From positions 62,001-126,000 of the forward strand of contig NZ_JBFRFW010000014.1 in assembly GCF_052115025.1 (NCBI RefSeq): 64,000 nt of DNA, in the 5' to 3' direction. Within the stretch, counting starts at the first letter, position 1, and each line of letters opens with the position of its first letter. A program made the position numbers and the translations under genes. This DNA comes from Bradyrhizobium_A sp052115025. GTDB lineage: Bacteria; Pseudomonadota; Alphaproteobacteria; Rhizobiales; Xanthobacteraceae. Below, piece by piece: positions 7,693 through 16,173 of the stretch. The notes beneath the pieces were generated by a model. It was not told the origin of the DNA and did no database searches. It saw only the letters and a program-made list of their open reading frames with translations.

Positions 7693-7724
7693 AGCCCGTC
7701 TCCGAACGCAAGAGGCGGGCTTTT
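7693..7724 (+). terminator. Intrinsic terminator-like hairpin
   Basis: AGCCCGTCTC (7693-7702) pairs with GAGGCGGGCT (7712-7721) with one G-T pair, and TTT follows. It faces the plus strand, yet no plus-strand gene precedes it in the island. It may have belonged to a deleted gene, or serve the convergent direction in part. Confidence 0.6.
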
Positions 7725-7760
7725 GGTGCGTTGCTGGTGTGAGCCGACCGAAGGCTCATA

Positions 7761-7905
7761 ATGGCTATGAAACAGCTCTTGCGCGCCACGCTATTCGCCT
7801 CGGTCTCCTGGCGGGCTCTCGCGTCGGCGCAGGTGCCGAATTGTCCTCAAACCCTGTCGCCGAACACGGCTGTCGGGCGCCTCGGTCCGATGGCTGGTCC
7901 TCGCA
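7761..7905 (+). pseudogene. 5' fragment of a secreted-protein gene
   Basis: The frame opens with a clear signal peptide (MKQLLRATLFASVSW...LASA, start at 7761 or 7767) followed by QVPNCPQTLSPNTAVGRLG, a segment resembling the start of secreted or phage-structural proteins in this bacterial group. After about residue 47 the product turns into arginine-rich low-sense sequence and the frame then runs into the next gene at 7951. I read it as the surviving 5' end of a truncated gene. The interval 7643-7950 otherwise holds only the hairpin at 7693. Confidence 0.45.
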
Positions 7906-7950
7906 GACCGTACCGTCGAATGGCGCGGCAAAGCGAGCCGAGGACAGATC

Positions 7951-8703
7951 ATGACCGAGCCACCCGAACGACTACCCGACTTCCCTGAAGAAGCGAGCGG
8001 CAGGTTTGGCTACTCGGTGGCCAAGGTCACCCTCGCTGGCATCCCCTTCGTCGGAGACGCCCTGCAGGAAATACTTGAACGTGCCATCGGAGAGCCGCTG
8101 AAGAGACGTCAAGAGGAGTGGTTCAGGAAGATTGGTAAGGGTCTTCAGGAGCTTCACGAGCGCCTTGAAGGGTTCGATCCTAGATCGCTCGGCGATAACC
8201 CCGCATTCGTAGGCATTGTGTACGAGGCAACGGATCAGGCGATGCGCGCACAAGAGGAAGAGCGCCTTGAGGCTCTCCGAAACGTGGTCCTGAACACTGC
8301 TGCTGGCATCGCTATCGACGATGTCTTGCGCGGTCGGTTCATGGGCTACGTCGGGAGGTTCTCCACGGCCCACGTTCACGTCCTGAAGGCTATGGACAAC
8401 CCGGGTGCATCGCCCGCCATGGTGGCCCAGGCCAAGGGTATGACGATGGGCGCATTCTGGCCGGGGCTCCTGGTTGGCTTGCCAGAGTTCGGTCAGCGCG
8501 AGGACCTACTCGAAGTCATCGTTGCGGAACTCGAGGCCGAGCGACTGATCGAGAAGTCGTCGAAGGTCATGATGTCCGGCGGCTCGATCATGAGCCAGAA
8601 GTCTACGACGCTCGGTCGAGCCTTCCTCCAGTTCATCAGCTCGCCCGATAGCTTGAGCGTGAGCGAAGACCGAGCCGTCAGGGCGCACGATGCATTGAGA
8701 TGA
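7951..8703 (+). CDS. Uncharacterised 250-residue protein of the tRNA-Ser island
   Basis: No family recognised with confidence. An N-terminal weakly hydrophobic stretch (residues 20-50, containing VTLAGIPFVGDALQEI) is followed by a charged, helical region with LKRRQEEWFRKIGKGLQELHERLEG. The middle (LRNVVLNTAAGIAIDDVLRGRFMGYVGRFSTAHVHVLKAM) and a C-terminal part with AELEAERLIEK...TTLGRAFLQFI look like a helical domain followed by a winged-helix-like end. This overall plan occurs in poorly studied accessory proteins, some linked to phage resistance in the literature (for example Abi-alpha/DUF4393-type proteins), but I cannot show homology. It is intact although its neighbours are broken, which suggests retained function. 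Confidence 0.7.
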   Translation: MTEPPERLPDFPEEASGRFGYSVAKVTLAGIPFVGDALQEILERAIGEPLKRRQEEWFRKIGKGLQELHERLEGFDPRSLGDNPAFVGIVYEATDQAMRAQEEERLEALRNVVLNTAAGIAIDDVLRGRFMGYVGRFSTAHVHVLKAMDNPGASPAMVAQAKGMTMGAFWPGLLVGLPEFGQREDLLEVIVAELEAERLIEKSSKVMMSGGSIMSQKSTTLGRAFLQFISSPDSLSVSEDRAVRAHDALR

Positions 8704-8723
8704 CGGAGCGGGGGAGTTCAGAG

Positions 8724-9323
8724 CTACTCACCATGTGAAACGAGGTTTTCGCTGAGAGCGTGTAGCTTCGATCGCGTGTGGTTGATGTCGTCAAGGATTG
8801 CTGACTTTAGAGCGCCTGCGCTTCGGAGCGCAGCGTCGATGGTAGTCTCCGAGTTCGCTTCTGCCGCCTTTGCCTCGGCCTGCAGCTTCACTTCTTGCTC
8901 CTCGTCTGGGGCGTCCTCACCATCCAGATAGGCATCCCAGTTCACAATCCAAAGCGCACGAGAAAGCTTAGTCAACTTTTCGATCAGATCAGCTCTTGCC
9001 GCCGCAACGCGTAACGCGTCGAGGCGAAACTCCTTCTGGCCGGATATAAAATCCATGAAACTATCGACTTGTGCTGCTGCTTCATGCGCCCAGAAATTCA
9101 GATTCTTGATGTGATCTGGGTACCACTGTAGCTGCTCCCGCACGAGGTTAGTCTGGTTCACAAGATCCTCTCGCATTCTGCCCAGCGTCGAAACGCGCCG
9201 ACGAAATGCTTCACTCTTGAGAATGTCGGTCTGCATTCCTTGCAGACGTACTTGCCGCCAGACCGGGAAGACGGCAATCGCTGCTATGAGCAGGTTCCCT
9301 CGACTCGCCATCGGCCAAGGCAT
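8724..9323 (-). CDS. Uncharacterised membrane-anchored helical protein
   Basis: The 199-residue product has one N-terminal hydrophobic segment (residues 9-21, GNLLIAAIAVFPV) and then a long charged helical region with coiled-coil character (RRRVSTLGRMREDLVNQ; QAEAKAAEANSETT). No known domain is seen. A stop codon lies directly before the ATG at 9323, so this is the most upstream start in frame; the bases before it encode another hydrophobic stretch (LLVLFAAGLVAGAMNAL) in a different frame, which hints at an earlier frameshift at the 5' end. It faces the 250-residue gene tail to tail, 20 bases apart. Function unknown. Confidence 0.6.
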   Translation of the reverse strand: MPWPMASRGNLLIAAIAVFPVWRQVRLQGMQTDILKSEAFRRRVSTLGRMREDLVNQTNLVREQLQWYPDHIKNLNFWAHEAAAQVDSFMDFISGQKEFRLDALRVAAARADLIEKLTKLSRALWIVNWDAYLDGEDAPDEEQEVKLQAEAKAAEANSETTIDAALRSAGALKSAILDDINHTRSKLHALSENLVSHGE

Positions 9324-9417
9324 TCATCGCGCCCGCGACAAGACCGGCAGCGAACAGCACAAGAAGCTAACTCATGTCGGAAGGTTGAACTCAATCGAAT
9401 GAGGGGAGCTTTCTGGA

Positions 9418-9873
9418 TCAGCGACGGATCAACATCACACCGAGCACGAGGAGGACCGCGCCGGCGAAGCGCAACGGGCTGGCAGAATGCTGCGGAATGC
9501 CGAGGAGGCCGTAGTGGTCGAAAACCAGCGATCCGATCATCTGGCCGACGACGACCAGGGCAAGCACTGTCGCCGCACCAAGGCGTGGCACCATCAAAAT
9601 CGCGGTGCCGATGAAGATCGCGCCGAAAAGGCCGCCGGCCCAGGAGATCCAGGATGTCCGTGTAACCATGGCAGCCGATAGCCAGGGCTGGCCGGACGCC
9701 ATCACGGCCGCCAGCATGACGATCGTCCCGATGAAATAGCTGACAAATCCCGCCCACCAGGGCGAGCCCAATTCCATCCGCAGGTTGGTGTTGAGAACCT
9801 GCTGAAGCGCGACGCTGACGCCTGCGCCCACGACCAACAGATAGAACACGACGTTGGCATAGGCTCCCGGCAT
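9418..9873 (-). CDS. YdcZ-type small DMT-family transporter (DUF606)
   Basis: A 151-residue inner-membrane protein with about five hydrophobic helices. The opening YANVVFYLLVVGAGVSVALQQ, the glycine-rich SWISWAGGLFGAIFIGTAI and the conserved VVVGQMIGSLVFDHYGLLG are hallmarks of the YdcZ/DUF606 branch of drug/metabolite transporters, which often occur as half-size proteins. It lies downstream of an AraC-type regulator on the same strand (about 110 bases apart), so the regulator may control it. Substrate unknown. Confidence 0.85.
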   Translation of the reverse strand: MPGAYANVVFYLLVVGAGVSVALQQVLNTNLRMELGSPWWAGFVSYFIGTIVMLAAVMASGQPWLSAAMVTRTSWISWAGGLFGAIFIGTAILMVPRLGAATVLALVVVGQMIGSLVFDHYGLLGIPQHSASPLRFAGAVLLVLGVMLIRR

Positions 9874-9983
9874 GGCATCACCTCGTTCAAATGATATGAG
9901 GCGCTGCCGCGATCGATCATCACTGCCGTCTCGTGCCGACCGTAGCGCGCGCGAAACGAGCGGTCTGGAAGGTTTGTGACCGA

Positions 9984-10706
9984 TCAGCCGAGGCGGTATT
10001 GGCCGGGCGTGACACCGAATGCCCGCCGGAACCCGCGGCCGAAATGGCTCTGGTCGGCGAACCCGGTCTCCGCGGCGACGGCGGCGATGGTCTCTCCGGT
10101 ACGTAGCAGCTTGCGCGCGTGATTGAGCCTGCTGGTGAGCCGGAAAGCATGAGGAGGCATGCCCCAGCGCCTGGCGAACATGCGAGAGAAACCCTCACGG
10201 CTCATCCCCATGCGCGCCGCCATTTCGCTGACGGGCTCGCGGCCATCGAAACGAACGGGCATTCCGAGGTTCGCCGGAAGCTTGTCTTGCCGGTGTTCAC
10301 GGATCACCGTCATGAGGTCGTTCCAGTGAACCTGGCCGGCTTTGCGCCACAGGCGCGCGATCTCCATCATCATCGCGGTCACGGCATAGCGACCCGCGGG
10401 GACGTAGGCGTTCAGGCAGACGACGCCCGCGGGTTCGACAACGGAGCTGTGGGGAATGCCGGCAGGAATGAGCGTGCCCTGGCCCGCGGCAAGATCGATG
10501 ACACGGCCTTCGATGAGGAATCTGCGCCTGCCGGACAGGACGAATGTGATCTGGTTCTCGTCGTGGAAGTGTGTCGGCAGCCCGACGTTGCGGCCGTGCA
10601 GGGTGCCGAGCTCGACAATGCCTTCCGTCGGCGGACGCCAGTAGTTCCATTTGCCTTCAGGCGGGAAGGTGGCCGGTATATCGCCGCTAAGGACAAGACG
10701 TTCCAT
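9984..10706 (-). CDS. AraC-family transcriptional regulator with N-terminal cupin sensor
   Basis: A 240-residue one-component regulator. The N-terminal cupin-like arm (about residues 35-110) includes PTHFHDENQITFVLSGRRRF and AAGQGTLIPAGIPHSS. The C-terminal double helix-turn-helix covers about 150-240 and contains EMAARMGMSREGFSRMFARRWG and the AraC signature IAAVAAETGFADQSHFGRGFRRAFGVTPGQYR. The ATG at 10706 is chosen because the extra 32 residues of the longer frame look non-coding. The neighbouring YdcZ-type transporter gene is the probable target. Effector unknown. Confidence 0.88.
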   Translation of the reverse strand: MERLVLSGDIPATFPPEGKWNYWRPPTEGIVELGTLHGRNVGLPTHFHDENQITFVLSGRRRFLIEGRVIDLAAGQGTLIPAGIPHSSVVEPAGVVCLNAYVPAGRYAVTAMMMEIARLWRKAGQVHWNDLMTVIREHRQDKLPANLGMPVRFDGREPVSEMAARMGMSREGFSRMFARRWGMPPHAFRLTSRLNHARKLLRTGETIAAVAAETGFADQSHFGRGFRRAFGVTPGQYRLG

Positions 10707-10883
10707 CCTCCATAACGTAGACGATGGAGCCGTCCGGTAAAGGGCTGTCGGGTTTAACATCCGCTGATCAGCACGGGAGCGCGTGCGATCTGCCGCGAGC
10801 ACTGCGTGCGATCGGAGAGATGGAATATGTTGACGAACTGGGGACGAAAGACCTCATCCAACGTCCAGGCCTGATGTGGTGCG

Positions 10884-10994
10884 TTGGCGAGCTTGCGCTT
10901 GCTTACGCTGTGGGAAACCGGCGCGATCCTGCGCTACCTCGCGGCCAGGTACGGGACACCGGTCTTCTGGCCGGTCGATCCATTGGCGCGGGCG
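10884..10994 (+). pseudogene. Scar of a glutathione S-transferase gene
   Basis: A short stretch encodes LTLWETGAILRYLAARYG followed by FWPVDPLARA. This is the end of the thioredoxin-like N-terminal domain of glutathione S-transferases (the conserved E-[ST]-x-AI-x-x-YL region). Neither the preceding beta-strands nor the helical C-terminal domain can be read in any frame nearby. The rest of the 10707-11191 interval shows no gene, so only a relic remains. Confidence 0.55.
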
Positions 10995-11191
10995 GGCGTC
11001 TTGCCGGCCACTGCAGCAACCGATGCAGTCGGCCGTCATCTCGGCGTCGAATGTTTTATGACGAGTGATGAGTTTGCGGTGACGCGAGAAGACGGCTTGT
11101 TTGCAATTTATGGTTGCGCGTGGCCCATGGGTGCTCAATCATCGCGTCACGCAGCCGAGTTCGGCTGCCTTAAACAAAGCGGGGATGCGTT

Positions 11192-11704
11192 ATGTTCCGG
11201 TTCGTTGGTTCGATCTTGATTGCGGCGTGTGTGGTTGGAAGTGCGGGGGCTGCTGACTACGTAGAGCCGGGCCCCCTGTATCCGCGGCCCTATTATTATA
11301 ACGGGACGTCGAGCCAGGGTCCGGTCGACTATTCCAATTCCTATCTGCGGTTGCAGCAGCTCAATGTTCTGCCGTCCGGGGGCGGCACCGTCGTGACCGA
11401 TGGCTGGGTGCGAAGCGCTGACTTCTTCATGGGATCTCCAGCCTATCAATCGTTGCAGCGGACCGCATTGCAGGCCCAACACGGCGTCACTGCTACCGCG
11501 GCGATGGCAAACATCTGGATGCCGTCGGCGCCTGGCAAGACCGCATGGGCCGTCAATGCGGCAACATTCGCCGGCGATGTCGGCGGAGGTTTTAGCTTCG
11601 CTCACAGGCTGAACTTCAATGTCCCCATCGCCATCACCGGCTCGTACGGCAACGGCGCGGGGTCGGCTCATGTTGGTCGCGTCGGGCTGATGGGCGAATT
11701 CTAA
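11192..11704 (+). CDS. Small secreted protein with a YadA-anchor-like C-terminus
   Basis: A 170-residue product with a signal peptide (residues 1-20, cleavage near AGA-AD) and a tyrosine/proline-rich N-terminal part (YVEPGPLYPRPYYYNG). Its C-terminal 70 residues alternate in a beta-strand pattern: AMANIWMPSAPGKTAWAVN, GGGFSFAHRLNFN and the final GRVGLMGEF ending in phenylalanine. This resembles the membrane anchor of trimeric autotransporters (YadA family), which trimerises into a 12-stranded outer-membrane barrel. There is no long stalk or head, so it is far shorter than known adhesins. The resemblance is by eye only. Confidence 0.55.
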   Translation: MFRFVGSILIAACVVGSAGAADYVEPGPLYPRPYYYNGTSSQGPVDYSNSYLRLQQLNVLPSGGGTVVTDGWVRSADFFMGSPAYQSLQRTALQAQHGVTATAAMANIWMPSAPGKTAWAVNAATFAGDVGGGFSFAHRLNFNVPIAITGSYGNGAGSAHVGRVGLMGEF

Positions 11705-11887
11705 CATTTGTGATGTGTCGCAAGCGTCTTGCTGCAATGATCGCAGCAGGGGCGTTTAGGCCGTGCTTTGCTTGATGAAGTTTCAGTCAGATCGACCGGG
11801 TCTTTGTCGTCATAGGCGCCCAGCGGAGCAAAGGCATGAAAGATAGCTATCGCTCCGCTGACGCGGCTGTATCCAAGGCCTAGTCGT

Positions 11888-12574
11888 ATGCCCCTGAGCT
11901 TTGCCATTCCGGACCTGCACGGCCGGCACGATCTCCTGGTCGCTGCGATCGCGGCCGTCACGGCACATGCCGGCGCGGCACCGCTGACGCTGATCACCCT
12001 CGGCGATTACGTCGACAAGGGGCCGGACAGCCGGCAGGTCATCGAGGCGCTGATGGCGCTGCAGGTGGCACCGCCGCCGGGCTGGGACGTGGTGTGCCTC
12101 AGGGGCAATCATGACGCGTTGATGCGCGACGCGCTGCGCCGACCGGAAACGCGCGATGCCTGGCTTGCCAAGGGCGGCGAGATGGCGCTGGCGTCGTACG
12201 ACCCGCCAGGTGGCGATGGCCGGATCCCGGAAGCCCACATCCGCTGGCTGGAGAGCTTGCAGCTCATGCATGTCGATCGGCATCGGATTTTCGTCCATGC
12301 CGGAGTGGAGGCGGGACGGCCCCTCGAGCGGCACGCCGAGCAGACGCTGCTGTGGAAGCGGTATCCGGATCGGGAGGTCGGAGGCCATGGCGAGCGCCAT
12401 GTGGTACATGGCCATGACCGGCGCCGCGATGGTCCCAAGCTGTTTGGCGGCCGGACCAATCTCGACACCATGGCTTGGGCGACCGGCCGCCTGGTGGTCG
12501 GGGTGTTCGACGAGGATCGTCCTGGTGGTCCGGTCGACCTGATCGAGGTCAAAGGCCCGCCGTTCCCGCCCTGA
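11888..12574 (+). CDS. PP1-type serine/threonine phosphatase-like metallophosphoesterase
   Basis: The 228-residue protein has the two-metal phosphoesterase motifs in order: PDLHGRHDLL (residues 8-17), LGDYVDKGPDS (about 39-49), LRGNHDALM, HAGV (about 139) and VVHGHD. They match the bacterial branch related to lambda phage and PrpA/PrpB phosphatases, acting on phosphoproteins or on diadenosine tetraphosphate. Length is normal. No kinase gene is near. Substrate cannot be inferred. Confidence 0.85.
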   Translation: MPLSFAIPDLHGRHDLLVAAIAAVTAHAGAAPLTLITLGDYVDKGPDSRQVIEALMALQVAPPPGWDVVCLRGNHDALMRDALRRPETRDAWLAKGGEMALASYDPPGGDGRIPEAHIRWLESLQLMHVDRHRIFVHAGVEAGRPLERHAEQTLLWKRYPDREVGGHGERHVVHGHDRRRDGPKLFGGRTNLDTMAWATGRLVVGVFDEDRPGGPVDLIEVKGPPFPP

Positions 12575-12804
12575 CACGCCGTGCCACGCGGGTGGCCGAA
12601 AGCAACCAGCGGTTTACCAGTCGGGGGGTATCCCCATTTTTGCCTTGTTCTCGCTGCGTTATAGTCACAGCCCGGTGTGGACTTAAGGGTGCACGCGGGC
12701 CTTGCGGGGGTAACGTCCTGGTTTGAGTTCGTGGGTAGAATTCAGGTCAGGAAGGTTGCGGGCTGATTCGGCCTGCCGCCGGGACGTCAGGTAGTTGGGG
12801 TAAG

Positions 12805-13764
12805 ATGGGGATTCTGAAGGCAGACCGGATTGGTCAGGCCGCGCGGCTCGCAGCCGCAGCGGGCGCCTGTGTGGTCCTGGCCAATTGCGCCGCCTCCAAC
12901 AAGCTGTCGAGCCGGGTCGATCCCAAATACGGGGTGTCGTCGAGTCCGCGCGTGGTCGAATTCGGGGATGCTGTGCCCAAGGGGGGCGGGGCTTACCGGG
13001 TCGGCAAGCCTTACACGGTCGCCGGGCGACAGTACGTTCCCGAGGAAAATACCAATTATCGTGCCGAAGGCATGGCCTCCTGGTACGGCGACGACTTCCA
13101 CGGCCGTCTGACCGCCAATGGCGAAGTGTTTGATATGACTTCGCTCACGGCCGCTCATCCGACTCTGCCGATGCCATGTTATGTGCGTGTCACCAATCTT
13201 GGTAACGGCAAGTCGCTGGTGGTCCGCGTCAATGACCGCGGCCCCTATCACGGCAACCGCGTGATCGACGTCTCCCACAATGCTGCCCGGCTGCTGGACT
13301 TCCGTTCAACCGGCATTGCGCGGGTGCGCGTCGAGTATGTCGGCCGCGCCCCGCTGGAGGGCTCGGACGATCGCATTCTCGAGGCGACGTTGCGGACCGG
13401 CGAGCCGGCGCCTGCGCCGTCCACGGTCCGTATCGCCTCGGCCAAGCCGTTTGTGCCGGAACTGCCGCCCGCGGGGCAGGCGGCGCCGGTGCGTGGTGAG
13501 GTGCCGCTGCCGGCCGAGCGGCCGTATTCGCTCGGCAACACCACCCAGGATGTCGCTTCGGTCAGTGCGACCTCGGAGATGTCAGCGTCACGCAGCCGTC
13601 GGTCGGCGGGGCGCGCGCTCGACAATCCACGCGAGGTCGCCTACGAGCCCGCATCTGCGCCGGCCGCTTCGGCCCCGGCGACCCGTCCGGTGGCGGCCTA
13701 CGCGCCGGCCAATGGCAGCCAGGACGGCATTGCGACCCTGCTGTCAGGGCGCGGACTTTATTGA
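12805..13764 (+). CDS. rlpA: RlpA-like septal ring lytic transglycosylase
   Basis: A 319-residue envelope protein. A lipoprotein-like signal ends at C28 (VVLANC; asparagine before the cysteine is non-ideal). The double-psi beta-barrel follows at about residues 90-175: ASWYGDDFHGRLTANGEVFD, then VRVTNLGNGKSLVVRVNDRGPY with the expected catalytic aspartate. RlpA proteins cleave peptidoglycan strands lacking stem peptides. The C-terminal 140 residues are proline/alanine-rich and disordered; I see no SPOR domain, which the E. coli protein has. It precedes a convergent hydrolase gene and then other envelope genes. Confidence 0.85.
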   Translation: MGILKADRIGQAARLAAAAGACVVLANCAASNKLSSRVDPKYGVSSSPRVVEFGDAVPKGGGAYRVGKPYTVAGRQYVPEENTNYRAEGMASWYGDDFHGRLTANGEVFDMTSLTAAHPTLPMPCYVRVTNLGNGKSLVVRVNDRGPYHGNRVIDVSHNAARLLDFRSTGIARVRVEYVGRAPLEGSDDRILEATLRTGEPAPAPSTVRIASAKPFVPELPPAGQAAPVRGEVPLPAERPYSLGNTTQDVASVSATSEMSASRSRRSAGRALDNPREVAYEPASAPAASAPATRPVAAYAPANGSQDGIATLLSGRGLY

Positions 13765-13778
13765 TTTGATCGAGTGCG

Positions 13779-14726
13779 TTAGCGCGTTTCCTTGAGAAAC
13801 GTGATCAAGGCTGCGTTGACCTCGTCAGGGCGCTCCTGCTGGATCCAGTGTCCGGCACCGTCGATGATCAGCTTGCCGCGCAGGCCGGGCAGCACCTTCT
13901 CCAAGTCCTTGACGCGCTTGCTGCCGATGAGGCCCGTGACCACCTCGTCGTTGCCGCCGGCGATGAACAGGGACGGCTGACGGATCTGGGCGCCCTGCCA
14001 GGGGGCGGTCAGGTCCCAGTTGCGGTCGATGTTGCGATACCAGTTCAGGCCGCCCCGGAAGCCCGAGAGACGGTAGCTGTCGACGAAATGAACGAGGTCG
14101 GCTTCGCTGAGCCAGGGTGGCAGCGGCCGGGGCAGCGCCGGATCCCCCAGGAAGCCGAAGCCGGGCTGCAGGAACTGGGACATCGTGGCACTGGAGAAGC
14201 CCTTCGAAAACACCGCGTGCATGGTGAAGTTCACGTCGCGCTCGAACTCGCGCTCGGCGACGCCGGGCGGCTGGAAGTACTGCCAGTAGAAATTCTCGAT
14301 GCCTTCGTTCCGCAGCGTCTCGAGCGGCCGGCCGCGGCCGCGCCAGGGCGGCGGAACGGACAGGCCGCCGACCGCGGTGAAAATGTCGGGCCGGAACAGG
14401 GCGGCATGCCAGGCGACCGGAGCCCCCCAATCATGGCCAATGATGGTGGCCTGCCGCTCGCCCAGGGCGGCGACCAGGGCCACCATGTCACCGACCAGGT
14501 GGAAGATCGTGTAGGCCTCGATCTCGACCGGTGCCGACGTGCGGCCGAAACCGCGCATGTCCGGCGCCACCGCACGGAAGCCGGCGTCAGCCAATGCCGT
14601 CAGCTGATGCCGCCAGGAATAGGACAGCTCCGGCCAGCCATGGCAGAGCAGCACCAGCGGCCCGCTGCCGTTTTCGCGGATGAACATCTCGAGGCCGTTG
14701 ACGGCGAGGGTTCGGGATGAGGACAT
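13779..14726 (-). CDS. Alpha/beta hydrolase, epoxide-hydrolase type
   Basis: A 315-residue cytoplasmic hydrolase. Hallmarks are the oxyanion-hole motif CHGWPELSYSWR, the strand GFRAVAPDMRGFGRT, the nucleophile elbow IIGHDWGAPVAW (Asp nucleophile, as in epoxide hydrolases and haloalkane dehalogenases), and the C-terminal histidine in GAGHWIQQERP. Tyrosines in the cap (FYWQYF and NWYRN) could activate an epoxide ring. The ATG at 14726 starts just before the conserved N-terminus; the longer frame overlaps the divergent gene's leader. Epoxide hydrolase is the best reading; fluoroacetate-type dehalogenase is less likely. Confidence 0.82.
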   Translation of the reverse strand: MSSSRTLAVNGLEMFIRENGSGPLVLLCHGWPELSYSWRHQLTALADAGFRAVAPDMRGFGRTSAPVEIEAYTIFHLVGDMVALVAALGERQATIIGHDWGAPVAWHAALFRPDIFTAVGGLSVPPPWRGRGRPLETLRNEGIENFYWQYFQPPGVAEREFERDVNFTMHAVFSKGFSSATMSQFLQPGFGFLGDPALPRPLPPWLSEADLVHFVDSYRLSGFRGGLNWYRNIDRNWDLTAPWQGAQIRQPSLFIAGGNDEVVTGLIGSKRVKDLEKVLPGLRGKLIIDGAGHWIQQERPDEVNAALITFLKETR

Positions 14727-14875
14727 CGCTTTTCTGCCTCTTTGACGAGCGCACTCTGTTGCGGTTGAAAGTTCAATCAGGCTGGTTGTCGAGAGGCAAG
14801 GCCGCGGCTGTTGTTCAGGTGTGTGATTGGAACAGGGCGGCGTTGTTTGGGCGCGGGGCAACTGATAGAAGGCGA

Positions 14876-16171
14876 GTGATCACATTGCTGCCCGGGTCGA
14901 CCTTGCAACGTCGCTTTCTCAACGTCATTTCAAAGACTTGGCCTGTGGCCGTTGCCAAGGCTTGGCCTGCGGCCCTGGTCGCGGTCGTGCTGCTGCTCGG
15001 TGTCGCCGCCACCGGGCTGTCCCATGCCGCCAACAACAGCGTGCAGGGCGCGCCGAAGAAGGAAGACCTCGCCCTCGATATCGATGCGCCGACTGCGATC
15101 CTGATCGAGGCCAGGAGCGGCAGCGTGCTGTTCGAGAAGAATGCCGACCAGCCGACGGCCCCTTCCAGCATGCTCAAGCTGATGACGGCGGAGTTCGTGT
15201 TCAACGCACTGCGCCAGGGAGATATCAAGGCCGCCGACCAGTACGTGGTCAGCGAGAATGCCTGGCGCCGCGGCGGCGCGCCGGCGGGCGGGCCGACCAT
15301 GTTCGCGGCGATCCACAGCCGCATCGCCATCGACGACCTGCTGCGCGGCATGATCGTCGACAATGGCAACGATTCCGCCATGGTGCTGGCCGAAGGGCTC
15401 GCCGGCAACGAGCGTGAGTTCGGCGTTATGCTGACCAAGCGGGCGCGGGACCTCGGCCTGACCCAGTCGAGCTTTGTCAACGCCACCGGGATGGCCGACC
15501 CCGGCAACAAGATGAGCGTGCGCGACATCGCCAAGCTCGCGCGCCACGTGATCCAGACCTATCCGGATTACTACAAGCTCTACGGCGAGCGCGAATTCAC
15601 CTGGAACAAGATCCGCCAGCAGAACCGCAATCCGCTGCTCAACGCCATGGCGGGGTCGGACGGTTTGATCGCCGGATCGACCAAGGACGGCGGCTATGGT
15701 GCCGTGACCTCCGCCGTTCAGGATGGCGTGCGGCTGATCGTCGTGGTCAATGGGCTCGATGACCCGGACGATCGGGTGACGGAAGCGAAGAAACTGCTCG
15801 ACTGGGGCTTTCGCTCCTTCGAGCTGCGCACGCTGTTCGAGCCGCAAAATCTTGTCGGCTACGCCAAGGTGTTCGGCGGCGCCAGCGGCAGTGTCGGGCT
15901 TGCCAGCCGCGAACCCGTCAGCCTGATGGTGCAGAAGAGCGGCGGCGACAAGCTGATCGCACGCATCGTCTATCAGGGCCCGGTGCAGGCACCGGTCGAG
16001 CCGGGCCAGCCGGTCGGCGTGGTGCGGGTCTGGCGTGGCAGCAACATCGCGGTCGAGACCCCGCTCTATACCACCGAGGCGGTGGGCGTCGGCTCGACCA
16101 TGCGGCGCGCCTTCGACGGGCTCAGCGAGCTCGTCATCGGCCTAATACGTTCCGGCACCAGGAAGCTGTGA
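14876..16171 (+). CDS. D-alanyl-D-alanine carboxypeptidase family protein (PBP5/DacC-like) with altered SxN and KTG motifs
   Basis: A 431-residue penicillin-binding protein of the PBP5 family with an N-terminal membrane segment/signal (WPAALVAVVLLLGVAATG). The GTG at 14876 with AGAAGG before it gives the usual length. The SxxK box is intact (S98 and K101 in PSSMLK). The second box, normally SGN, reads NGN (163-165), and the third, normally KTG, reads IAG (265-267) in SDGLIAGSTKDGGYG. The rest of the fold and the C-terminal beta domain are well conserved. Active family members trim the terminal D-Ala of peptidoglycan stems; this one may have lost or changed activity. The tmk gene overlaps its stop. 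Confidence 0.85.
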   Translation: MITLLPGSTLQRRFLNVISKTWPVAVAKAWPAALVAVVLLLGVAATGLSHAANNSVQGAPKKEDLALDIDAPTAILIEARSGSVLFEKNADQPTAPSSMLKLMTAEFVFNALRQGDIKAADQYVVSENAWRRGGAPAGGPTMFAAIHSRIAIDDLLRGMIVDNGNDSAMVLAEGLAGNEREFGVMLTKRARDLGLTQSSFVNATGMADPGNKMSVRDIAKLARHVIQTYPDYYKLYGEREFTWNKIRQQNRNPLLNAMAGSDGLIAGSTKDGGYGAVTSAVQDGVRLIVVVNGLDDPDDRVTEAKKLLDWGFRSFELRTLFEPQNLVGYAKVFGGASGSVGLASREPVSLMVQKSGGDKLIARIVYQGPVQAPVEPGQPVGVVRVWRGSNIAVETPLYTTEAVGVGSTMRRAFDGLSELVIGLIRSGTRKL

Positions 16172-16173
16172 CC

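Noticed and set aside
6683..12575. Direct repeat of the tRNA-Ser 3' end marking the far side of the island
   Set aside because: No second copy of the T-arm and acceptor sequence was found by eye; it may be lost or outside the window.
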